DNA of 64,000 bases from Prevotella sp. oral taxon 299 str. F0039. GTDB taxonomy: Bacteria; Bacteroidota; Bacteroidia; Bacteroidales; Bacteroidaceae. The position numbers were made by a program, and so were the translations under genes. The notes below the pieces were generated by a model, which worked only from the letters and a program-made list of their open reading frames with translations, was not told the DNA's origin and made no database searches. Shown here one piece after another: positions 36,686-47,203 of the stretch (the stretch's first letter is position 1; each line of letters begins with the position of its first letter). The stretch lies in contig NC_022124.1 of NCBI RefSeq assembly GCF_000163055.2, positions 310,001 to 374,000 of the forward strand. Reading direction: 5' to 3'.

Positions 36686-36742
36686 GAGCTTCTTTGTTTT
36701 TAAATAATGATAAAAAGTAGTGTATGTAGTTTTAATCTATTG

Positions 36743-36773
36743 CAAATTTATATATAAAAGTGAAAATTCGCAA
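36743..36773 (-). promoter_or_regulatory. promoter for the SusC-SusD operon
   Basis: Minus-strand TTG (36771-36773), a 20-bp spacer and TAAATTTG (36743-36750), about 58 bp before the susC start. Confidence 0.55.
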
Positions 36774-37144
36774 CAAAAAATCAATGAAAATGAATATGAA
36801 ACGCAAAATAATGCTTTATGAGGCTTTATTTTTTTTATATTTTAGAATGTTGTGTGGTGCCTTTTATATAAAAGAGTTTGTTTCTTTACTCTTTTTCTTA
36901 TCCTCATAATTGAGTAGTGAAAAATAAGTTTATACCTATAAAAAGGTAGGGTTAAAGCGTAAATGATTCACAAAAAAATAAGGGAGTCGAATATCCCTCA
37001 AATGCTTTCACAATGGTTTTTGTCCTTTTGTAGGTACATGTTCGAATTTGCAGTATCACACTCTCTCTTACTTAAGTATATAATTATAAATAGGTATTAT
37101 CAAAATTATAATTTTTAGGTATAGTATCGTTGATGTAGAATATT

Positions 37145-37152
37145 TATCTTTG
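37145..37152 (+). promoter_or_regulatory. -7 promoter element for flavodoxin
   Basis: TATCTTTGCA, 37 bp before the flavodoxin start. No TTTG lies at the usual distance upstream, so activation may need a factor. Confidence 0.5.
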
Positions 37153-37188
37153 CATCGTAAAATTATGACTCTTTTATAATTAAAAAAT

Positions 37189-37683
37189 ATGAAAAAAACG
37201 ATAGTGATTTATGGTTCTTCTACAGGAACATGCGAAGCAATCGCTCAAAGCATTGCAGAAAAACTTGGAGTTGATGTGATTAATGTTACCGAAATGGATG
37301 AAAGCATCATTAAAGAAAATGAAAATTTACTTTTAGGTACTGCTACTTGGGGTGAAGGAGAGTTGCAAGACGACTGGTTCGATGGAGTTAAAGTGATTGA
37401 AGAAGTGGGCTTGAAAGGTAAAACTGTTGCTCTCTTTGCTTGTGGAGATTCAGAAAATAATAGTGAAACATTCTGTGGTAGTATGGCAGCTCTTTATAAA
37501 GCAGTAACCAATGCAGGTGCAAATGTGCTCGAAGGTGTATCTGCCGATGATTATACTTTTGATGATAGTGAAAGCGTTGTCGATGGTAAATTTGTAGGAT
37601 TGGCACTAGATGAGATGAATGAGGATGATAAAACAGAACCTCGTGTCAATGCATGGCTAGAACAAATAAAACCCTCTTTGTAG
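37189..37683 (+). CDS. fldA: flavodoxin
   Basis: A 164-residue FMN electron carrier that can stand in for ferredoxin under low iron. The phosphate-binding loop GSSTGTCEAIA lies at residues 9-19, the aromatic FMN stacking residues are in TATWGEGELQDDW near 54-66 and in the 90s loop CGDSENNSETFCG, and ADDYTFDDSESVVDGKFVGLALDEMNE is the long-chain insert. Length matches long-chain flavodoxins (about 165-175). It is a single-gene unit with its own -7 element; iron-responsive control is common for the family but no clear Fur site is seen. Confidence 0.95.
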   Translation: MKKTIVIYGSSTGTCEAIAQSIAEKLGVDVINVTEMDESIIKENENLLLGTATWGEGELQDDWFDGVKVIEEVGLKGKTVALFACGDSENNSETFCGSMAALYKAVTNAGANVLEGVSADDYTFDDSESVVDGKFVGLALDEMNEDDKTEPRVNAWLEQIKPSL

Positions 37684-37726
37684 TCTGATATTGATTTTTA
37701 TAAGTGGAATAATATAATAATTTCAT

Positions 37727-37783
37727 CATTGCTGTCTGGTAAACCTGATTTCTATGCAAATTCAGATTTACTTGATAGCAATG
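37727..37783 (+). terminator. long imperfect hairpin after flavodoxin
   Basis: A 22-bp imperfect stem (CATTGCT...CTGA at 37727-37748 with TCAG...AGCAATG at 37762-37783, a few wobbles and mismatches) followed by a T-rich stretch, 44 bp past the stop. Confidence 0.55.
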
Positions 37784-37992
37784 TTATTCTTATACAAAAG
37801 CACTACTAGTTTAGGAGATAGTAATACAACAATATTTGTAATTTGCCGTTAATTTTTTTAGACTGTCTAAAAGGAATGCCCAAAATAAATAACCTACTTA
37901 TATTGATAACTTCTCCCTACTTTCTTTGTGAAATATACAGCATTTTATCGTATTAACAAACGGATTGTTTTTAGACGTGTTGTAAAAGAATT

Positions 37993-38069
37993 CCTTTTGC
38001 TTTGTAATAGCAATGCTTTTGTGTCCTAAAAAGGTTGCTTTTGTGTCCTAATTGTATAGCTTTTGTGAG
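37993..38069 (+). repeat. 22-bp-phased CTTTTG array, copy E
   Basis: CCTTTTG (37993), then GCTTTTG at 38015, 38037 and 38059: four units at exactly 22 bp. The second and third also share a perfect 16-bp repeat, TGCTTTTGTGTCCTAA (38014-38029 and 38036-38051). This is the clearest member of the family. Confidence 0.75.
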
Positions 38070-38285
38070 TCGAGGTCTGTTTGGTCGTTGTCTAAAGAAG
38101 TTTTGAAAGAAATAGAATCGGAAGATCTTGATTTTAAAATTGTGTATTTTGTAAAATTGTATAGGTGCTTTCTTTTTTTCATTCTCCCTCTATATAATAT
38201 AAATAGGTGAAACTCTTTTTGTGGTTGATTTTTCCATTTGTGAATTAAAAAAGTGCATTTTTTTTTGAATTTTCTCATATAATTA

Positions 38286-38317
38286 TTTGGTTTGTGTTAT
38301 AAAAAGTTGTACTTTTG
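38286..38317 (+). promoter_or_regulatory. rRNA operon promoter
   Basis: TTTG (38286-38289), a 20-bp spacer and TACTTTTG (38310-38317), about 215 bp before mature 16S. Both elements match the Bacteroidetes consensus. Confidence 0.75.
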
Positions 38318-38359
38318 CATCCGCTTTCGAGAGTAATCTCTGTTAGCAATAAAGATAGA

Positions 38360-38369
38360 GTTCTTTGAA
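38360..38369 (+). promoter_or_regulatory. boxA-like antitermination site in the rRNA leader
   Basis: GTTCTTTGAA in the leader resembles boxA, and a second copy (GATCTTTGACA, 40400-40410) lies in the 16S-23S spacer, the two places where rRNA antitermination signals are expected. Confidence 0.45.
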
Positions 38370-38384
38370 TAGATTTACATAAAC

Positions 38385-38401
38385 AGACAAGTTAGTACAA
38401 G
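38385..38401 (+). other. 5' half of the 16S processing stem
   Basis: AGACAAGTTAGTACAAG can pair with CTTGTACTTACTTACTTGTCT (40111-40131, small bulge) on the other side of 16S rRNA, giving the double-stranded stalk cut by RNase III during 16S release. Confidence 0.55.
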
Positions 38402-38532
38402 AGTCTTGTTGTTATTTTTTTACAACAGGGTATAAATACGAACCGTTAATTGATTATTCAATAAAGGTTATAAGGATAGTCGTTCTAAGTCAGAAAACAT
38501 TCTCCTTTAGGGGAATAAATATAAGAAATTTT

Positions 38533-40061
<1,529 letters not shown>

Positions 40062-40197
40062 CTGGAGACGTCTATTATTTATAGCTTTATAGGTTATATG
40101 TATTTATAATCTTGTACTTACTTACTTGTCTTGTTTACAAGGGAAAAATGATGCTGGGCAAATCATTAGCCTTGGCACTTGAACTTAACCAGAACGA

Positions 40198-40271
40198 AGT
40201 CCTATAGCTCAGTTGGTTAGAGCGCCACACTGATAATGTGGAGGTCGGCAGTTCAAGTCTGCCTGGGACTA
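40198..40271 (+). tRNA. tRNA-Ile (anticodon GAU)
   Basis: A 74-nt cloverleaf: acceptor AGTCCTA pairs with TGGGACT, D stem GCTC/GAGC, anticodon loop CTGATAA with GAT, T stem GGCAG/CTGCC around TTCAAGT. CCA is not encoded. It lies in the 16S-23S spacer, the standard place for tRNA-Ile. Confidence 0.97.
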
Positions 40272-40293
40272 CCTAAGATACAAGTTAACCCTT

Positions 40294-40367
40294 GGGGGAT
40301 TAGCTCAGCTGGCTAGAGCACCTGCCTTGCACGCAGGGGGTCAACGGTTCGAATCCGTTATTCTCCA
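40294..40367 (+). tRNA. tRNA-Ala (anticodon UGC)
   Basis: A 74-nt cloverleaf: acceptor GGGGGAT pairs with ATTCTCC (two wobbles), anticodon loop CTTGCAC with TGC, T arm AACGG-TTCGAAT-CCGTT. CCA is not encoded. It follows tRNA-Ile by 22 bp in the spacer. Confidence 0.97.
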
Positions 40368-40399
40368 CATGTATTATGAATTTGATTCGTAATAAATAA

Positions 40400-40410
40400 G
40401 ATCTTTGACA
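40400..40410 (+). promoter_or_regulatory. boxA-like site in the 16S-23S spacer
   Basis: GATCTTTGACA, about 85 bp before 23S, matches the leader site at 38360-38369 and the usual spacer position of an antitermination boxA. Confidence 0.45.
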
Positions 40411-40495
40411 TATTGATACAAGCAAAACTGTAGATTAAACAAGAAATCAACAGCTGAAAGTATGAGTTAATCTTTTTTTAAGATAACTAAAGTTT

Positions 40496-43395
<2,900 letters not shown>

Positions 43396-43479
43396 GACAC
43401 AGATTATTTTCATCCGTTTTGATTTATTTAATCATACATTTTGCTTGTAGATATGTTATAGATGTTATAAAGAAATATC

Positions 43480-43588
<109 letters not shown>

Positions 43589-43595
43589 TTTTATT

Positions 43596-43638
43596 AAAGA
43601 GAGTTTAATTGAGTAATCAGTTAAGCTCTCTTTTTTGT
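43596..43638 (+). terminator. rRNA operon terminator
   Basis: A 13-bp stem (AAAGAGAGTTTAA at 43596-43608 with TTAAGCTCTCTTT at 43621-43633, one wobble) and a run of six to seven T, right after 5S. Confidence 0.92.
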
Positions 43639-44069
43639 TTAATAGGTTTTATTGAACACTAAATATCTACGTTCCCATATTTTGCTTGTATCAAAAGAAG
43701 AGCTTGAAAGAATAAAAGATAAGAATAGATGCAAAAGAGTTCTTTAAAAAGAAGAAGATAAATGAATAAAAATAAAGAGAAGGCGAGAGAGTCTTTACAT
43801 ACTTTTGACACTATCAATATTTGAAAAAAATGAGAAACACATATGTTTTCATATAAATTGCATATTGAGACTCTATTTATGTAAACAAGAAGAAACTAAG
43901 TATACTATTTTTTTATGGTTTTGTTTCTCTGAAGTATAGAATTTAGCTCCTAATGAATCTTTTTTATAGTTTATTCTTTATTATGTCATGCTGTGGCAAG
44001 GTGTCTTTTTACTTTTGTATTCAGAAAAGAAGAAATGAGAGAAATCCACTTAATTTTTGTAGTTGATTG

Positions 44070-44100
44070 TTGGTGTATATTAATTTTTTATTTATATTTG
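44070..44100 (+). promoter_or_regulatory. candidate promoter for the micropeptide cassette
   Basis: TTGG (44070-44073), a 19-bp spacer and TATATTTG (44093-44100). The transcript would start near 44107, giving a leader of about 340 nt before the first peptide. Confidence 0.45.
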
Positions 44101-44359
44101 CATCGATATATTAGCAACCGAAAGTGGTGTGCTTGCAATGACAATGATATTCAAGGAGTAGAATCTGGTAAATTCAAACTTGAAATTATGAATATGATAA
44201 GTCAGAGCGAGTTCACTCCCTGCATAGGGCGTGGATTTCTCTTTCTTCTTTTCTTAATTTCGGGTTTTACCAGAACCTTACTCTTAGAAAATGTTGAAAG
44301 TGAGGTTTGCGCCTTTCCTTTTAACCTAAACAAAAATATTACAAATATGCGATTATCGT

Positions 44360-44373
44360 ATTGTTTAAACAAT
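44360..44373. promoter_or_regulatory. 14-bp perfect palindrome before the micropeptides
   Basis: ATTGTTTAAACAAT, extended by a further G-C pair across a wobble, 75 bp before the first micropeptide start. It could be an operator; no regulator is assigned. Confidence 0.35.
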
Positions 44374-44447
44374 GCATAACTATAACTTAATGATAATGTG
44401 GTTTTACAACTCATTATTAATTGTTTAATTTAAAAGAAATAATAATT

Positions 44448-44552
44448 ATGAACGACGACACTAAAAAGACAATTGAAAAGGTAGCAAAAGCAGCTGCAGC
44501 GGCTGCACTTACAACTCTAATAACTATCTTAACTAGCAAAAGTGATAAATAA
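44448..44552 (+). CDS. 34-residue alanine-rich micropeptide
   Basis: ATG to TAA encodes MNDDTKKTIEKVAKAAAAAA followed by LTTLITILTSKSDK. The centre is a run of Ala and aliphatic residues about 18 long, flanked by Lys/Asp-rich ends, so one membrane-spanning or surface helix is likely. It is reminiscent of the tiny hydrophobic Bacteroidetes proteins sometimes annotated as smalltalk proteins, but I cannot confirm that. A second micropeptide gene starts 24 bp downstream on the same strand. I judge it real because of its clean amino-acid pattern and its tandem partner; function unknown. Confidence 0.55.
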   Translation: MNDDTKKTIEKVAKAAAAAALTTLITILTSKSDK

Positions 44553-44576
44553 ATTATATTAAATGTAAAGACAATT

Positions 44577-44687
44577 ATGCTTATAGCAGAACCAAATGGA
44601 GATTGGAAGATGCCATCACAAGACCCGTCTTCATTATTAAAAGTAATAGTAAAAATAATTAAAGTATTTATAGGTAAACGGAGGTAA
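44577..44687 (+). CDS. 36-residue cationic amphipathic micropeptide
   Basis: ATG to TAA encodes MLIAEPNGDWKMPSQDP followed by SSLLKVIVKIIKVFIGKRR. The second half alternates Lys with large aliphatic residues, a pattern of amphipathic membrane-active helices, and ends in a basic GKRR tail. The first half is Pro/Asp-rich and could act as a short leader. It could be a type I toxin-like or bacteriocin-like peptide, or a small membrane regulator; none is shown. It follows the 34-residue peptide by 24 bp. A strong hairpin (44711-44745) separates it from the zinc-ribbon gene. Confidence 0.55.
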   Translation: MLIAEPNGDWKMPSQDPSSLLKVIVKIIKVFIGKRR

Positions 44688-44710
44688 TTTAATAAATGGT
44701 TTATTTTTCT

Positions 44711-44745
44711 TAAGTAGATATGTATATAATATACGTGTCTACTTA
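44711..44745. other. 16-bp hairpin between micropeptides and zinc-ribbon gene
   Basis: TAAGTAGATATGTATA (44711-44726) pairs with TATACGTGTCTACTTA (44730-44745) with two G-T wobbles and a 3-nt loop. No T run follows on the plus strand. It could be an attenuator, RNA-processing site or operator. Confidence 0.55.
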
Positions 44746-44788
44746 GGAAGAGTAAAACTTTAGATAATTCTTATACATTTCAAAATAT

Positions 44789-45013
44789 ATGTATCGAGGT
44801 ATAATTAAATTCGTATGTAACGAATGTGGTCATAAGTTTAAGGCACCTGATATAGAATGGAATGCTACAGTTTGTAGCGTTCCACAGCCTTGTCCGAAGT
44901 GTGGAGGAATGCATACAAAACCAGCTCGGTTCTTTAACTTTTTGAGCTTGTTAGAGAATTTCACTTATAAACGTTTATGGAAAGAAATCGATAAAAATAA
45001 AAGAAGTGAGTAA
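44789..45013 (+). CDS. 74-residue zinc-ribbon protein
   Basis: I do not recognise a named family. The protein has two CxxC pairs, CNECGH near residue 11 and CPKCGG near residue 36, arranged as a zinc ribbon, and a basic aromatic C-terminus. Such small ribbons commonly bind nucleic acid or a partner protein. It starts at the ATG at 44789 and its last 8 bp overlap the GTG start of the UDG-like gene, so the two are translationally coupled and probably act together. Confidence 0.65.
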   Translation: MYRGIIKFVCNECGHKFKAPDIEWNATVCSVPQPCPKCGGMHTKPARFFNFLSLLENFTYKRLWKEIDKNKRSE

Positions 45014-45593
45014 TATTAAGTTTAATCCTTGGGTGGGTAAGAATTATACCCACTCAAAATTTGGAAAAAGAGTGCTAGTGTTAGGTGAAAGTCACTATTG
45101 TGCTAATGCTGAAGAAGCTGTGCCTAGTCTGACACAAGACGTTATTAATGACCTTTTTGATAGCGAAAGCGAGTTTGAAGGCTATAAGAATACCTACACA
45201 AAGTTTATTCGTGCTTTGTCAGGTACAGATGTATCACGTTTTGATGTTAAGCCAATTTGGGACGAGGTGATGTTTTATAATTATGTACAGTTTCCCATTT
45301 CAGGTGCAAGAGTAGAACCAACATCTAAGGAATTCGCTGATTCAGAGCCTGCCTTTTGGGAAGTTATGGAGCAATATCGTCCTAATGTGGTGATTGTTTG
45401 GGGCAAACGTTTGTATAATAATCTACCTAAATCGGGCTATCAAGGACATGATTGTGCGGAAAGTGAAACATGGGTGTATCAACTGAAGGATGGTAAAGAA
45501 GTAAGATTATTACCTATTTGTCACCCTTCTGCGGCTTTTGACCCTCATTATTGGCATAATGTAATTTCCGCTTTTATAAATAATGCAGAGTAA
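45006..45593 (+). CDS. uracil-DNA-glycosylase-superfamily-like protein
   Basis: A 195-residue protein with a GTG start overlapping the zinc-ribbon gene by 8 bp. Its pattern fits the UDG fold: KRVLVLGESHYC near residue 22 stands where family 4/5-type glycosylases have GExPG, NVVIVWGKRLYNNLP near 125 is the central strand, and LLPICHPSAAF near 168 matches the HPS active-site loop. The catalytic residues of true glycosylases are not all evident, and GESHY is a distinct variant, so it may act on another substrate or on nucleic acid in a defence or repair role. Function is therefore open. Confidence 0.6.
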   Translation: MSNIKFNPWVGKNYTHSKFGKRVLVLGESHYCANAEEAVPSLTQDVINDLFDSESEFEGYKNTYTKFIRALSGTDVSRFDVKPIWDEVMFYNYVQFPISGARVEPTSKEFADSEPAFWEVMEQYRPNVVIVWGKRLYNNLPKSGYQGHDCAESETWVYQLKDGKEVRLLPICHPSAAFDPHYWHNVISAFINNAE

Positions 45594-45678
45594 TTATCAC
45601 TCTGTATTATTATAAAATGTATGTTGACGAAACAGTCATAATCTCTATTTATTCTTTAATTTGTATACAACTATATTC

Positions 45679-46629
45679 ATGGACAGGCGTTTTAGTTTTT
45701 ATCTATGGTTGCTTTATGCTCTGAAACATAAAAGCTTAACCTTAAATGAAATCAAAGAAAGGTGGTCTAATTCTTCACGAAACATAGATGATAAGGAACT
45801 CACAGACAGAACTTTTCACAGATATCGTGATAATATTGCAACAGAGTTGGGAATCTTTATTGGCTGTAATCAGTCTGCAGGTAATGTGTACTATATAGAG
45901 CATACATACCAAGACAATCCAAAGATGAAAGATTGGCTACTCAATTCTTTTAAGTTGTCGATGTTAGGACAACGATTACAGAATCGTAATGTTGTTATGT
46001 TAGAGGATGCTCCACAAGATACTGCCTTCTTAGATGATGTGTTAGATGCAATTGATCATAAGAAATATATTAAAATAGAGTATCAGAATCCTTATGGAGT
46101 AAGGAGAATATATACCCTTATCCCTTTGTTTGTTCGACTATTTAAACATCGATGGTATATCATTGGACAAGACAAAGAGAACAGTAAAATTTGTATTTTA
46201 GCAATAAATAGAATTCTTTCTTCAGAAATCTTAGATGAATTTGTTTCGGAAGAACTTAATGCAATTGTTCCAGAAGAATTCTTTAAAGATAGCTATGGTA
46301 TTATTAAGTTGGATAATTGTAAAGCAGAAAAGATTAGATTAAGAGTTTTTTGGCCACAATATCATTTCTTAGAAGAGCGTCCATTGCATCATTCTCAGAA
46401 GATGGTTAAGGATTCAGGAGACGGTGAATATCGAGAATATGAAATCAGGGTGCAACCTACTTTCGATTTAAAACAAGAGCTTTTGAGTAATGGGCGAGGA
46501 TTAGTTGTTCTTTCTCCAGAATGGTTTCGAAAGGAAATGATAGCAACATTACAAGATATGGTGAGTGGATACACCACAGGAAAAGATTATAGTGGGGAAG
46601 GTTTAGGGTATGATGCAGAACCAGAATAA
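45679..46629 (+). CDS. WYL-domain transcriptional regulator
   Basis: A 316-residue protein from the ATG at 45679 (a TTG 18 bp upstream is less likely). The N-terminal 75 residues form a winged-helix-like DNA-binding part (LTLNEIKERWSN, LTDRTFHRYRDNIATELG). The WYL domain at about 115-185 includes YIKIEYQNPYGVRRIYTLIPLFVRLFKHRWYIIGQD, with the HRWY core and basic residues that bind nucleotide or nucleic-acid ligands. A WCX-like C-terminal domain follows. WYL regulators often control defence or DNA-damage genes. It follows the UDG-like gene by 85 bp on the same strand. A bidirectional terminator lies downstream. Confidence 0.85.
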   Translation: MDRRFSFYLWLLYALKHKSLTLNEIKERWSNSSRNIDDKELTDRTFHRYRDNIATELGIFIGCNQSAGNVYYIEHTYQDNPKMKDWLLNSFKLSMLGQRLQNRNVVMLEDAPQDTAFLDDVLDAIDHKKYIKIEYQNPYGVRRIYTLIPLFVRLFKHRWYIIGQDKENSKICILAINRILSSEILDEFVSEELNAIVPEEFFKDSYGIIKLDNCKAEKIRLRVFWPQYHFLEERPLHHSQKMVKDSGDGEYREYEIRVQPTFDLKQELLSNGRGLVVLSPEWFRKEMIATLQDMVSGYTTGKDYSGEGLGYDAEPE

Positions 46630-46702
46630 ATAGCTCAATATATAAATACTCGTCTTCTTAAGTATTTTCTTGATTTCTGATTTAGCGGAGATCTCAATAA
46701 GT

Positions 46703-46745
46703 AAAGGTGATATAAAACTTGAAAATGTTGTTTTATATCACCTTT
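46703..46745. terminator. bidirectional terminator after the WYL gene
   Basis: A perfect 16-bp stem (AAAGGTGATATAAAAC at 46703-46718 with GTTTTATATCACCTTT at 46730-46745) between convergent genes, followed by a T-rich tail. Confidence 0.9.
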
Positions 46746-46813
46746 CTTTTATTTCAATTAAAAGAGTAAATTTTTTACAATATTTCCTATATAGAAATGA
46801 AATCAACTAGAAC

Positions 46814-47203
46814 TTAATTCTCTTTGACAGCAACAACCGTCTTTATGTCTTTATCAAGATAGAATGTTTGGGTGTGCTTCTTACCATCAGCAGCAACATA
46901 GTCCACCTTAATAAAAATAAGTTTATCACCATCTTTATATGCAGGGAATTTATAGTTGCTGTTATATATTTGCTTGATTGCTTTGTTTTCTAGCATCTTT
47001 GCAATATCCTTTTGCTTGAGATAGAATGTTGAATCGATCTTAGAAAAGTTGATATTGCTATAATCTTTATGGATAGAATAAGTTTCAATAAAATCTTTAA
47101 TCACCTTCTCGCTTTGTGTTTTTTCACCACAAGAAGAAAGGGTAGCAGCAGCAATTACTGCAACTACCCCTTTTAATATATCCTTAATTGATATTTTTTT
47201 CAT
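46814..47203 (-). CDS. 129-residue lipoprotein of unknown function
   Basis: No family recognised. The N-terminus is a lipoprotein signal with a lipobox ATLSSC (Cys25). The body is mostly beta-strand and charged, with KLIFIKVDYVAADGKKHTQTFYLDKD near the end, suggestive of a small sheet domain. The ATG shares one base with the stop of pepD upstream, so it is translated from the pepD transcript. A role in the envelope is all that can be inferred. Confidence 0.7.
   Translation of the reverse strand: MKKISIKDILKGVVAVIAAATLSSCGEKTQSEKVIKDFIETYSIHKDYSNINFSKIDSTFYLKQKDIAKMLENKAIKQIYNSNYKFPAYKDGDKLIFIKVDYVAADGKKHTQTFYLDKDIKTVVAVKEN

Larger units (their letters stand above)
36686..37188. other. divergent intergenic region, susC and flavodoxin
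   Basis: This 503-bp AT-rich gap has the susC promoter near its left end and a plus-strand -7 element (TATCTTTG, 37145-37152) for flavodoxin at its right end. In between I see no gene, repeat or clear operator. Confidence 0.6.
37684..38532. other. 849-bp region between flavodoxin and 16S rRNA
   Basis: It holds the flavodoxin hairpin (37727-37783), phased array copy E (37993-38069), the rRNA promoter (38286-38317), a boxA-like site (38360-38369) and the 5' half of the 16S processing stem (38385-38401). A short minus-strand frame in the middle is not credible as a gene. Confidence 0.7.
43639..44447. other. 809-bp AT-rich region after the rRNA operon
   Basis: No gene here is convincing. Visible are a promoter (44070-44100) pointing toward the micropeptides, a small hairpin (CAC-CCCT/AGGG-GTG near 44215-44234), a 14-bp perfect palindrome (44360-44373) and nothing else I can assign. 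A 128-residue frame at 43993-44379 has odd composition and no recognisable fold. Confidence 0.5.

Noticed and set aside
38048..38278. 76-codon minus-strand frame before the rRNA promoter
   Set aside because: Lys-rich random composition and it crosses phased array E.
43993..44379. 128-codon open frame downstream of the rRNA operon
   Set aside because: Composition is odd, no fold or start context is recognisable, and it covers a promoter and palindromic elements; more likely chance in AT-rich DNA.
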